Source: Agrobacterium tumefaciens_K (GTDB taxonomy: Bacteria; Pseudomonadota; Alphaproteobacteria; Rhizobiales; Rhizobiaceae). Taken from it: DNA of 64,000 nucleotides. The position numbers and the translations under genes are program-made. The notes beneath the pieces were generated by a model. It did no database searches. It was not told the DNA's origin and saw only the letters and a program-made list of their open reading frames with translations. Shown piece after piece: positions 1-7,868 of the stretch. The stretch lies in NCBI RefSeq assembly GCF_031801495.1, contig NZ_JAOEGC010000007.1, forward strand, positions 124,001 through 188,000. The letters run 5' to 3'. Every line of letters begins with the position of its first letter. Position 1 is the first letter of the stretch.

Positions 1-763
1 AAAGGACAGCGCGAAGCCGATCCATTTCATTGGGATTGTCGGAAACCGCCTTGGCGAGATCGGCCCAACGAAGGCGGCCAACCTTCGGTGCCCTGCCGAT
101 CGCCTCGATCATGTCAGACGGTACGGTGCGATAGACTGTTCTCATCCGCGCAAGCTCCGCACCGTCGATGGACAGGGCAGCATAGATGTCACGCGCCTTG
201 ATGCCAGCTTCATCCATCCGGCGCGCAAAGAGTGCCCGCTCGATCCAGGAAAGATCCTGTCGATTGGCGTTTTCGATGCCTTGAGCAATCACCAGATCAA
301 GATCCGAAATCTCGACCTCGATCGCCTTGACCGGAATCCCCAGATCCTTGGCCGCCTGGAGACGGCGATGACCATAAACGACCTGCCAGCGATCAGGAGA
401 CGAGGGAGACTTGCGGACCTGTATCGGAACCTTCTGGCCTTCCGCTTTGACCGAGTTGCGGAAGACCTCAAACCGTGAGCCGTCGTCGTCCGGCAGACGA
501 TCAGGATAGGGCGATGGATCGATCTTGGAAGGGTCAAGTTCCCTGATAGCCCCTCCACCTGCCTCGACAAGCGCTTTCAACCGGTCACGTTCAGACTTGA
601 TATCGTCGATTGCCCTGTGTGCAGCACCGACAACACCAGCGCCAACGCGGCCAGATGGTGGTGTCACTGTTGCGGAGGGAGTGTCTGTCGAGAGCTTGTT
701 TTCCAGCTCCGCAGACAGGAGGCCGAAATTGGCAACGATCGACTTGTTCGATGACTTGCTCAT
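1..763 (-). CDS. repB: RepB, plasmid partitioning protein (C-terminus beyond the window)
   Basis: ParB-type centromere-binding protein of the repABC replication and partition operon; it works with RepA to segregate the plasmid. I translated the reverse strand from an ATG at 763. The frame stays open to the window edge, giving 254 codons. The N-terminus starts MSKSSNKSIVANFGLLSAEL, followed by a ParB N-domain with VPIQVRKS and VVYGHRRLQAA, the box-II-like GIENANRQDLSWIERA, and a helix-turn-helix around LARMRTVYRTVP. Its ATG overlaps the repA stop by 4 nt (ATGA), the usual translational coupling in repABC operons. repC should lie just left of the window. The family call is firm; only the end is missing. 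Confidence 0.95.
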   Translation of the reverse strand, partial: MSKSSNKSIVANFGLLSAELENKLSTDTPSATVTPPSGRVGAGVVGAAHRAIDDIKSERDRLKALVEAGGGAIRELDPSKIDPSPYPDRLPDDDGSRFEVFRNSVKAEGQKVPIQVRKSPSSPDRWQVVYGHRRLQAAKDLGIPVKAIEVEISDLDLVIAQGIENANRQDLSWIERALFARRMDEAGIKARDIYAALSIDGAELARMRTVYRTVPSDMIEAIGRAPKVGRLRWADLAKAVSDNPNEMDRLRAVL

Positions 764-1986
764 GTGCGCCCCCAGCTGCTGTTGATCAACTTGACGATAG
801 CCTCGTTCACAGCGTCAACCGCCTCGCGCGCCCGCTTATGCGTGTCTCGTCCGATCTGTCCCATTTCAAGCTCGTAGATCGACCGCTTCGCAAGTCCTGC
901 GGCCTCCACCGCAGTGCTCTCGATGGAGGTCGGCAAAAGCACGTCTGAGCCAAACAAGTGGCGCATCATGGCGACGACCTGTGACTGCGGCGCGTCGTTT
1001 GGATCGTGGCGTGTCACGAGATAGCGGATGAAGTCCTGATCAAGCTGAGCGCCGCTTTCATTCAGCACGCCAATCAGATCACCCATCATCAACAGAAACT
1101 GGCTCATTGACGCGACATCGAGCATCGCGGGATGAACGGTAATGATCATGCTGGTCGCAGCATACATCGCGCTCAGCGTCAGGAAACCAAGTGAAGGAGG
1201 CGTATCGAGGATAACGACATCATAATCCGCCTCGACCTCAGCGAGCGCAATCTTCAGTCGCTCGAAAAAGATCGGTCCCGAGTTCGATTTCTCGGCCAGA
1301 ACACGTGGCGTGTCGTGCTCGTACTCCATGACCTCGAGATTACCCGGAATAAGATCGATACCATCAAAATAGGTCTTGCGAATGATCTCTCGGATCGGTC
1401 TCCGGCCGGCGTCATCATAGCGCAAAGCGGCATAAATCGTTTCGTTGGCGCCAACATCGAATTCCGGCTGTGCTCCGAAAAGCGCAGAAAGGGATGCTTG
1501 AGGATCAAGGTCGAGCGCAAGGACACGATATCCCTGCAACGCTAGATAATGCGCAAGGTGAACGCAGGTCGTCGTCTTGGCGCTGCCGCCCTTGAAGTTG
1601 GCGATAGAAACGACCTGAAGATGCTCACCTGCACGACGGCGCGGGAGAAACCTCAACGCTTCGGCCGGCTTCTGCTCCGCAAAAAGCTCACGCAACTCGT
1701 TGATCTGGGCAAGCGTATAAACACGGTGATTGTTTTCCAGTCGTCCTGGAACCGGTCCTCTTCCTTCGCTCGACATGAGCTTCAGTGTAGAATCGGGTAT
1801 GGAAGTCAGCTTCGAGACTTCGTTGGTCAGGAAAGGCCTCAGGCTTTTCTCCGACTTTGGAGGATACATGCGCGTGCGAAGCTGCTGCAATTGCTGCGAC
1901 AGAAGTCCGGCGTGGCGCATGATCTTTGCGCCCGCATCTTCCTTCTGACCGTCCGTTACTTTTGCCTGTCCTGCTATCGCCATCAT
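760..1986 (-). CDS. repA: RepA, ParA-type partitioning ATPase and repABC autorepressor
   Basis: ParA/MinD-family ATPase (408 aa), the first gene of repABC. With RepB it partitions the plasmid, and in this family it represses its own operon. After an N-terminal DNA-binding part of about 110 residues (SIPDSTLKLMSSEGRGPVPG, then a MerR-like NNHRVYTLAQINELRELF) come the deviant Walker A KGGSAKTTT, the ALDLDPQASLSALFG segment and the Walker-B-like DVVILDTPPSLGF. Two start codons are adjacent (1986 and 1983). The length fits RepA proteins of Ti, Ri and symbiotic plasmids. It is transcribed away from traI, so the 1987-2355 gap carries both promoters. Confidence 0.96.
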   Translation of the reverse strand: MMAIAGQAKVTDGQKEDAGAKIMRHAGLLSQQLQQLRTRMYPPKSEKSLRPFLTNEVSKLTSIPDSTLKLMSSEGRGPVPGRLENNHRVYTLAQINELRELFAEQKPAEALRFLPRRRAGEHLQVVSIANFKGGSAKTTTCVHLAHYLALQGYRVLALDLDPQASLSALFGAQPEFDVGANETIYAALRYDDAGRRPIREIIRKTYFDGIDLIPGNLEVMEYEHDTPRVLAEKSNSGPIFFERLKIALAEVEADYDVVILDTPPSLGFLTLSAMYAATSMIITVHPAMLDVASMSQFLLMMGDLIGVLNESGAQLDQDFIRYLVTRHDPNDAPQSQVVAMMRHLFGSDVLLPTSIESTAVEAAGLAKRSIYELEMGQIGRDTHKRAREAVDAVNEAIVKLINSSWGRT

Positions 1987-1990
1987 TCCC

Positions 1991-2034
1991 TCTTGGCGGG
2001 CAATCGCCGTTTTGCCGACCCATATCCGCCAAGA
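1991..2034. promoter_or_regulatory. Candidate RepA operator (9-bp inverted repeat)
   Basis: TCTTGGCGG (1991-1999) and CCGCCAAGA (2026-2034) are exact reverse complements separated by 26 nt. They sit within 50 bp of the repA start, where RepA autorepression sites of repABC operons normally lie. The repeat is seen directly; the role is inferred. Confidence 0.5.
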
Positions 2035-2269
2035 TACAACATGATTCTAGCCTGACGTCCAGTTGTTTAGAGTTAACAAAAGCCTAATGAAGGGAGAGTA
2101 AGACCTCCGCGACCATCGGAAAGTTTGCGCCATTACATCATATTCACCAGATACTTAGCGACACTAACAAGTCAGACCGTGCGCAGTTTGTTCTAGGGTC
2201 AAGTGCACATGCAAATGCTCCCGGAACCAGGCGCCCATGACCGAGTCGGCAGAGTTCGCGCGACTCATC

Positions 2270-2299
2270 ACAAATCCGGATTTGTAGGATTCACCAACT
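2270..2299 (+). promoter_or_regulatory. Lux-box-like site (copy 1) overlapping a 16-bp palindrome, traI-trb promoter
   Basis: TGTAGGATTCACCA at 2283-2296 resembles the core of the Vibrio fischeri lux box (TGTAGGATCGTACA). It shares the 10-mer TTGTAGGATT with sites at 21523-21532 and 40211-40220. The perfect palindrome ACAAATCCGGATTTGT (2270-2285) overlaps its left half and could be a separate operator. The traI ATG lies about 65 bp downstream of the box centre. Confidence 0.6.
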
Positions 2300-2355
2300 G
2301 CCACGCCCTTCTGATCTGTGCTGATTTCATCGTCAATAAAAACAAGGGGAACTTC

Positions 2356-2973
2356 ATGGATATCAGGGCAATCTCGAAACCTCAGAGCGACATCGACAAA
2401 AAACTCTTAATTGAGCAGCACAAGCTGAGAGCGCACATCTTTGCGGGTCGCCTGGGTTGGGAAGTTGAAGTCCGTGGCGGAGCAGAAAGGGATCGGTTCG
2501 ATGATCTCGGGCCAACGTATATCCTTGCCGTGCTGGGCGAGGAAAAAGTCATAGGATGTGCCCGGCTACTTCCGGCCACGGGCGCAACAATGGTCGCCGA
2601 CGTTTTCCCATCACTTCTTCCGGACGGAAAGCTCCACTACCACCCTGCCATGATCGAAAGTTCGCGCTTTTGCGTCGATACGAGGATCGAGGAGGGAAGG
2701 GGCTCCAACGTCATCCACGAAACGACATTGGCGATGTTTTCCGGGATCATCGAATGGTCCGTCGTCAATGGCTACTCCGAGATCGTAACAGTCACTGATC
2801 TGCGTTTCGAACGCATTCTGTCTCGAATTGGCTGGCCTCTGCAGCGCATTGGCCACCCATCGAGAATCGGGGTCACAACTGCCGTTGCGGGAACGCTTCC
2901 GACAGATCCTGGCGTTTTCGCAAGGCTTAGGCCTTCAAGCTACCGATCTTCGATCGCTCGCTGTCACCGATGA
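2356..2973 (+). CDS. traI: TraI, LuxI-type acyl-homoserine lactone synthase
   Basis: Makes the acyl-homoserine lactone signal from S-adenosylmethionine and an acyl-ACP; cytoplasmic, 205 aa. LuxI-family invariants are present: HKLRAHIFAGRLGWEV near the N-terminus, ERDRFDDLGPTYILA, GCARLLP, ESSRFCVD, and an EIVTVTDLRFERILSRIGWP segment very close to Ti TraI. I chose the ATG at 2356 because AAGGGGAAC precedes it; a GTG in frame at 2203 would add 51 residues unlike the family and would run through the lux-box-like site. It is the first gene of the traI-trb operon, so signal synthesis and mating-pair formation would be co-induced, a positive feedback loop. The acyl chain cannot be told from sequence. 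Confidence 0.95.
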   Translation: MDIRAISKPQSDIDKKLLIEQHKLRAHIFAGRLGWEVEVRGGAERDRFDDLGPTYILAVLGEEKVIGCARLLPATGATMVADVFPSLLPDGKLHYHPAMIESSRFCVDTRIEEGRGSNVIHETTLAMFSGIIEWSVVNGYSEIVTVTDLRFERILSRIGWPLQRIGHPSRIGVTTAVAGTLPTDPGVFARLRPSSYRSSIARCHR

Positions 2974-2993
2974 TTTTTCAACAGGAGTAGACC

Positions 2994-3971
2994 GTGGTCC
3001 AGCTTCCTTCACATTCAAGGCTCGTAAGAAAACTACAGGAGGCGTTCGGTGACCAGCTTTGCGCCGCACTCGATGACAACAGCGTCGTCGAGATCATGCT
3101 CAATCCGGACGGGAAGCTCTTCGTCGAGCATCTTGGGCAAGGGATTTCGGCGGTTGGTGAAATGTCTTCAACTTCAGCTGAGGTAGTGATTGGCACTGTC
3201 GCGCACGCGCTGCGATCGGAAGTGGACCTTAATCATCCGATTATTTCTGGTGAACTGCCAATAGGCGGACATCGATTCGAAGGCCTTCTTCCCCCAGTAG
3301 TGACAAGGCCGATTTTTTCAATCCGACGCCGGGCATCCCGCTTAATCCCTCTGGAAGATTATATTGGCCAAGGGGTAATGACGCAGATCCAGGCCGCTAA
3401 AATCCGAAGCGCGATCAATTCACGCCTGAACATCGTCGTATCCGGCGGAACGGGAACGGGTAAGACGACACTTGCCAATGCCATAATCGCAGAAATCAAC
3501 AACCAGGCACCCGACGACCGCATAATCATACTTGAAGACACGGCGGAAATCCGTTGCGCCAGCGCAAACGTCGTACTCATGCGTACCAGCGATACCGTCG
3601 ATATGGGCCGATTGTTGAAAAGCACCATGCGCCTTCGACCGGACCGCATCGTGGTCGGCGAGGTACGCGACGGCGCAGCGCTAACCCTGCTCAAGGCATG
3701 GAATACTGGGCACCCGGGTGGCGTCACAACGGTCCACGCCAATACGGCGACATCTGCCTTGCGGCGCCTGGAGCAACTAACCGCAGAAGTCAGCCAATTG
3801 CCGATGCGCGAAGTGATCGGGGAGGCAGTGGATCTTGTCGTGTCAGTCGAACGAACCGCACGGGGTCGTCGCGTGCGCGACGTCATCAATGTCGATCGTT
3901 TCGCCAACGGCGAATATGAAATCCAATCGGACCAGCTCACGGAAGAACAGGAGGCACGCGATGTCGCGTAA
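2994..3971 (+). CDS. trbB: TrbB, conjugal transfer ATPase (VirB11 family)
   Basis: Hexameric traffic ATPase at the cytoplasmic face of the Trb type IV secretion channel (325 aa). Motifs: Walker A GGTGTGKTT near residue 155, the Asp box RIIILEDTAEI, Walker B region RPDRIVVGEVRDGAAL, and the His box GHPGGVTTVHAN. It starts at a GTG preceded by AACAGGAG, 20 nt after traI. The last codons overlap the trbC start by 11 nt, indicating coupling. Confidence 0.96.
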   Translation: MVQLPSHSRLVRKLQEAFGDQLCAALDDNSVVEIMLNPDGKLFVEHLGQGISAVGEMSSTSAEVVIGTVAHALRSEVDLNHPIISGELPIGGHRFEGLLPPVVTRPIFSIRRRASRLIPLEDYIGQGVMTQIQAAKIRSAINSRLNIVVSGGTGTGKTTLANAIIAEINNQAPDDRIIILEDTAEIRCASANVVLMRTSDTVDMGRLLKSTMRLRPDRIVVGEVRDGAALTLLKAWNTGHPGGVTTVHANTATSALRRLEQLTAEVSQLPMREVIGEAVDLVVSVERTARGRRVRDVINVDRFANGEYEIQSDQLTEEQEARDVA

Positions 3972-4341
3972 AAGATTGCCTTTAGCGATCGCGAATTTCA
4001 CCGTTCTCATTGCTCTTACGTTAGACACGCCCGCTTTTGCCAGTTCCGGCGGAAGTCTTCCATGGGAGGGACCACTCGAACAAATTCAGGAATCCATCAC
4101 TGGTCCGGTGGCGGGCTATATAGCACTGGCCGCCGTGGCAATTGCCGGCGGCATGCTAATTTTCGGTGGCGAGCTCAACGATTTCGCCCGCAGGCTGATG
4201 TACGTCGTCCTGGTCGCCGGCATTCTGCTTGGTGCCACGACCATCGTCGGTCTGTTCGGAGCCACCGGCGCTTCGATCGGCCTACCAACAGAACAGAACA
4301 CGCTGCTCAATTCGAACCCAGAAGGGGAGGGGGCAACGTGA
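3961..4341 (+). CDS. trbC: TrbC, conjugal pilin precursor (VirB2-like)
   Basis: Precursor of the mating pilus subunit, 126 aa. It has a basic N-terminus (MSRKR), a hydrophobic signal ending around TPAFASSGG, and two hydrophobic segments (IALAAVAIAGGMLIFGG and YVVLVAGILLGATTIVGLFG) joined by a short polar loop, the VirB2/TrbC pilin plan. It begins inside the end of trbB. Maturation by the S26-like peptidase TraF (17211-17777) is expected from the RP4 and Ti models, where the pilin is cyclised. Confidence 0.93.
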   Translation: MSRKRLPLAIANFTVLIALTLDTPAFASSGGSLPWEGPLEQIQESITGPVAGYIALAAVAIAGGMLIFGGELNDFARRLMYVVLVAGILLGATTIVGLFGATGASIGLPTEQNTLLNSNPEGEGAT

Positions 4342-4622
4342 GCCTCCACCACAATCGCATTCATCGCGCGCTGTCACGGCCGAACCTCCTGATGGGCGCC
4401 GACCGCGAATTGGTGCTGATCACCGGGCTTGCGGCCGTAATTCTGATTTTCGTCGTACTGACCGTCTACTCTGCGCTCTTTGGCATTGCCGTCTGGATCG
4501 TCATCGTTGGCGTTCTTCGCATGATGGCCAAGTCCGATCCGCTGATGCGGCAGGTTTATGCCCGTCACGTTTCCTACAAGTCCTACTACCGGCCAACGGC
4601 CGCTCCGTGGCGAACATACTAG
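4338..4622 (+). CDS. trbD: TrbD, inner-membrane conjugation protein (VirB3-like)
   Basis: Small inner-membrane subunit of the Trb apparatus, 94 aa. A GTG start overlaps the trbC stop by 4 nt. The sequence opens MSLHHNRIHRALSRPNLLMG, has a hydrophobic stretch (VLITGLAAVILIFVVLTVYSA followed by LFGIAVWIVIVGVLRMMA) and ends in the basic, tyrosine-rich tail YKSYYRPTA. Length and order match trbD of Ti plasmids. Confidence 0.92.
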   Translation: MSLHHNRIHRALSRPNLLMGADRELVLITGLAAVILIFVVLTVYSALFGIAVWIVIVGVLRMMAKSDPLMRQVYARHVSYKSYYRPTAAPWRTY

Positions 4623-4632
4623 AGGTGTCCTG

Positions 4633-7089
4633 ATGGCTGCCCTCAAACGTTTCCGCGCAACCGGCCCTTCATTTGCTGACCTCGTTCCCTATGCAGGGTT
4701 GGTGGACAACGGCGTCCTGCTCCTGAAGGACGGCAGCCTGATGGCGGGCTGGTACTTCGCAGGTCCGGACTCCGAAAGCGCCACCGACCTGGAACGCAAC
4801 GAGCTCTCCCGGCAGATCAACGCGATCCTGTCGCGTCTAGGGACGGGGTGGATGATCCAGGTCGAGGCGATCCGGGTCCCGACGGTCGACTATCCCACGC
4901 CGGACCAGTGCCATTTCCCGGACCCTGTCACCCACGCGATCGATGCCGAGCGCCGGATCCACTTCGGGCGCGAGCAGGGGCATTTCGAGAGCAAGCACGC
5001 CATCATTCTAACCTACCGGCCGCTCGAGCCGAAGAAGACGGCGCTCAACAAATATATCTATTCGGACGAGGAGAGCCGGAAGAAATCCTACGCCGACACT
5101 GTCCTGCTCGTGTTTCGAAACGCGATCCGGGAAATCGAGCAGTACTTGGCCAATACGCTGTCGATCGCGCGTATGCAGACCCGCGAGGTCCGCGAGAGGG
5201 GAGGGGCGCGCATCGCGCGATACGACGATCTCCTGCAGTTCGTTCGATTTTGCATTACCGGTGAAAGCCATCCCGTTCGCTTGCCCGAGGTCCCGATGTA
5301 TCTTGACTGGCTGGCAACAGCAGAGCTGGAGCATGGCCTGACACCGAAGGTCGAGAACCGGTTCCTCGCTGTCGTCGCTATCGATGGGCTGCCGGCAGAA
5401 AGCTGGCCCGGTATTCTCAACAATCTCGATCTGATGCCGCTGACTTATCGGTGGTCATCACGGTTCATCTTCCTGGATGCGGAAGAGGCGCGTGAGAAGC
5501 TCGAAAGGACCCGGAAGAAATGGCAGCAGAAGGTTCGGCCATTCTTCGACCAGCTTTTCCAGACCCAGAGCAGGTCGGTCGATCAGGATGCCATGACGAT
5601 GGTCGCCGAAACCGAGGACGCCATCGCTCAGGCTTCGTCGCAGCTTGTCGCCTACGGCTACTACACCCCGGTTATCATTCTATTCGATTTGGACCGTGAA
5701 GCGCTTCAGGATAAGGCCGAAGCTATCCGCCGGCTGGTCCAGGCCGAAGGCTTCGGGGCTCGCATCGAGACGCTGAACGCGACAGATGCGTTTCTCGGCA
5801 GCCTGCCCGGAAACTGGTACGCCAACATCCGCGAGCCGCTGATCAATACGAGCAATCTGGCGGACCTCGTTCCGTTAAACTCGGTATGGTCGGGCAATCC
5901 GGTGGCGCCTTGCCCGTTCTATCCGTCGAACTCGCCGCCACTGATGCAGGTGGCTTCGGGATCGACCCCGTTCCGCCTCAACCTCCATGTCAACGACGTC
6001 GGCCATACCCTGATTTTCGGGCCAACGGGCTCCGGTAAATCGACGCTTCTCGCGCTGATCGCCGCGCAATTCCGCCGTTACGAGTTCGCCCAGATCTTTG
6101 CCTTCGACAAGGGCAACTCTCTCCTCCCTTTGACGCTTGCGGCCGGCGGCGATCACTATGAGATCGGCAACGACCAGAACGGGGAGGGAAGGGCCCTGGC
6201 ATTCTGCCCACTACGCGATCTTTCGACAGATGGCGATCGTGCCTGGGCGACGGAGTGGATCGAAATGCTCGTTGCCCTGCAGGGCGTCACCATCACGCCC
6301 GACCATCGCAATGCCATATCGCGCCAGGTCGGGCTGATGGCGACAGCGCCCGGAAAGTCATTGTCGGACTTTGTCAGCGGCGTGCAGATGCGCGAGATCA
6401 AGGATGCGCTCCATCACTATACCGTCGATGGCCCGATGGGTCAGCTTCTCGACGCGGAAGAGGACGGCCTCACGCTTCGAGCGTTCCAGTGCTTCGAGAT
6501 CGAGCAGCTGATGAATATGGGCGAACGTAACCTGGTGCCCGTCCTCACTTATCTCTTCCACCGGATCGAGAAGCGGCTCGACGGCTCTCCGAGCCTGATC
6601 CTCCTCGATGAGGCCTGGCTGATGCTCGGGCATCCGGTGTTTCGCGACAAGATCCGGGAGTGGCTGAAGGTTCTCCGCAAGGCCAATTGCGCTGTTGTTT
6701 TGGCGACGCAATCCATCTCCGACGCCGAGCGCTCCGGCATTATCGACGTGCTGAAAGAATCCTGCCCGACCAAGATCTGCTTGCCCAATGGCGCCGCGCG
6801 CGAACCGGGCACGCGCGAGTTCTACGAGCGGATCGGGTTCAACGAGCGCCAGATCGAGATCGTCTCGAGCGCCATTCCTAAGCGCGAATATTACGTCGCC
6901 ACGCCAGACGGGCGGCGGCTCTTCGACATGTCGCTCGGGCCGGTGGCGCTGAGCTTCGTCGGCGCATCCGGAAAGGAAGACCTGAAGCGGATACGCGCGC
7001 TGAAGGCTGAACACGGCCAGGACTGGCCTAGCCATTGGCTTCAATCGAGAGGAGTTCACGATGCCACGTCGCACCTCAAAGTACAGTAA
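4633..7089 (+). CDS. trbE: TrbE, conjugal transfer ATPase (VirB4 family)
   Basis: Large VirB4-type ATPase that energises pilus assembly and DNA transfer, 818 aa (Ti TrbE is about 820). Walker A is GPTGSGKST at residues 463-471 and Walker B is SLILLDEAWLML near 655-666. The N-terminal CagE/TrbE domain holds DLVPYAGLVDNGVLLLKDGSLMAG. The ATG at 4633 follows AGAGGTG; an upstream in-frame ATG at 4558 lies inside trbD and is less likely. The 3' end overlaps trbJ by 29 nt. Confidence 0.96.
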   Translation: MAALKRFRATGPSFADLVPYAGLVDNGVLLLKDGSLMAGWYFAGPDSESATDLERNELSRQINAILSRLGTGWMIQVEAIRVPTVDYPTPDQCHFPDPVTHAIDAERRIHFGREQGHFESKHAIILTYRPLEPKKTALNKYIYSDEESRKKSYADTVLLVFRNAIREIEQYLANTLSIARMQTREVRERGGARIARYDDLLQFVRFCITGESHPVRLPEVPMYLDWLATAELEHGLTPKVENRFLAVVAIDGLPAESWPGILNNLDLMPLTYRWSSRFIFLDAEEAREKLERTRKKWQQKVRPFFDQLFQTQSRSVDQDAMTMVAETEDAIAQASSQLVAYGYYTPVIILFDLDREALQDKAEAIRRLVQAEGFGARIETLNATDAFLGSLPGNWYANIREPLINTSNLADLVPLNSVWSGNPVAPCPFYPSNSPPLMQVASGSTPFRLNLHVNDVGHTLIFGPTGSGKSTLLALIAAQFRRYEFAQIFAFDKGNSLLPLTLAAGGDHYEIGNDQNGEGRALAFCPLRDLSTDGDRAWATEWIEMLVALQGVTITPDHRNAISRQVGLMATAPGKSLSDFVSGVQMREIKDALHHYTVDGPMGQLLDAEEDGLTLRAFQCFEIEQLMNMGERNLVPVLTYLFHRIEKRLDGSPSLILLDEAWLMLGHPVFRDKIREWLKVLRKANCAVVLATQSISDAERSGIIDVLKESCPTKICLPNGAAREPGTREFYERIGFNERQIEIVSSAIPKREYYVATPDGRRLFDMSLGPVALSFVGASGKEDLKRIRALKAEHGQDWPSHWLQSRGVHDATSHLKVQ

Positions 7090-7864
7090 CTGGATCGTCG
7101 CAACAATGACCGTGGCAATCGCGCTGCACCCAGTTGCTCCCGCACATGCTGGATCTGCAACGGGTGCTGCCACCGAATGGACGCAGCTTGCCAACAATGC
7201 GCAGCTCATCGATCTTCTCAAAAGCTCTGGCCTGCAGGTCGACAACCAGCTGACTCAGATCACGCAACTGGCGGAACAGATTCAGAACCAACTGAAGATC
7301 TACGAAAACATGCTGCAGAACACGGCGCAGCTCCCTGATCATATCTGGGGCCAGGTCGAGAGCGATCTCAACCGTCTGCGCAGCGTTGTCGATCAGGGAC
7401 AAAGCATCTCGTTCTCAATGGGCAATGCCGACGACGTCCTTCAGCAGCGATTCAAGAGCTATACGGACCTGAAAACCAATCTGCCCAATGCTGCGACCTT
7501 CTCGAGCACCTACCAGTTCTGGTCGGACACGAACCGGGACACGATCGGCAGTACGCTGAAGGCAGCGAGCCTTACAGCGGATCAGTTCGATACGGAGGAG
7601 GGCACGATGAGTTCGCTGCGATCAATGTCGGAGGCGGCCGACGGCCAGATGAAGGCCCTCCAGGTCGGACACCAGATCGCTGCCCAGCAGGTTTCCCAGA
7701 TGCAAAAGCTGCGCGGCCTCGTTTCCCAGCAGATGACGATGATGGGGACGTGGCTTCAGACCGAGCAGACGGACAAGGATCTCGCGCAGGCACGCCGTGA
7801 GGAATTCTTTAAATCAACTGCACCCTCAACATCCGGCGGTGAGAAGATGAAGATTGAGTGGTAG
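7061..7864 (+). CDS. trbJ: TrbJ, periplasmic conjugal transfer protein (VirB5-like)
   Basis: Secreted, coiled-coil-rich component of the mating-pair apparatus, 267 aa. A signal peptide is clear (basic MPRRTSKYSNW, hydrophobic IVATMTVAIALHPVA, cleavage near APAHAGS). It is followed by long helical segments rich in Gln (QLTQITQLAEQIQNQLKIYENML), typical of TrbJ/VirB5. It starts inside the end of trbE. In Ti plasmids trbK follows; here the next start (trbL) is only 5 nt away, so trbK is absent. Confidence 0.93.
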   Translation: MPRRTSKYSNWIVATMTVAIALHPVAPAHAGSATGAATEWTQLANNAQLIDLLKSSGLQVDNQLTQITQLAEQIQNQLKIYENMLQNTAQLPDHIWGQVESDLNRLRSVVDQGQSISFSMGNADDVLQQRFKSYTDLKTNLPNAATFSSTYQFWSDTNRDTIGSTLKAASLTADQFDTEEGTMSSLRSMSEAADGQMKALQVGHQIAAQQVSQMQKLRGLVSQQMTMMGTWLQTEQTDKDLAQARREEFFKSTAPSTSGGEKMKIEW

Positions 7865-7868
7865 CCGC

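Larger units (their letters stand above)
1987..2355. promoter_or_regulatory. Divergent repABC / traI-trb control region
   Basis: A 369-bp gap between the divergent repA and traI starts. It holds three dyads. The first is a perfect 9-bp inverted repeat (TCTTGGCGG at 1991-1999, CCGCCAAGA at 2026-2034) just upstream of repA, placed like a RepA operator. The second is a perfect 16-bp palindrome, ACAAATCCGGATTTGT, at 2270-2285. The third is a lux-box-like element at 2280-2299 that overlaps the palindrome. In Ti plasmids the equivalent gap carries tra boxes that couple copy number to quorum sensing. I did not see the Ti-type box (TGCAGATCTGCA core) here. Confidence 0.75.

Noticed and set aside
1987..2355. 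Ti-type tra boxes (TGCAGATCTGCA core) between repA and traI
   Set aside because: I looked for the 18-bp dyad and saw only GTGCACATGCAAATGC near 2203, which is not a credible palindrome. The TTGTAGGAT element is a better candidate.
2203..2355. Longer TraI starting at GTG 2203
   Set aside because: The extra 51 residues are unlike LuxI proteins, span the palindrome and lux-box-like site, and the ATG at 2356 has a strong Shine-Dalgarno.
760..2355. A parS centromere (GTT-N4-GC-N4-AAC type palindrome) near repA
   Set aside because: No 16-bp match was seen in this part; it may lie in the repB-repC region outside the window.
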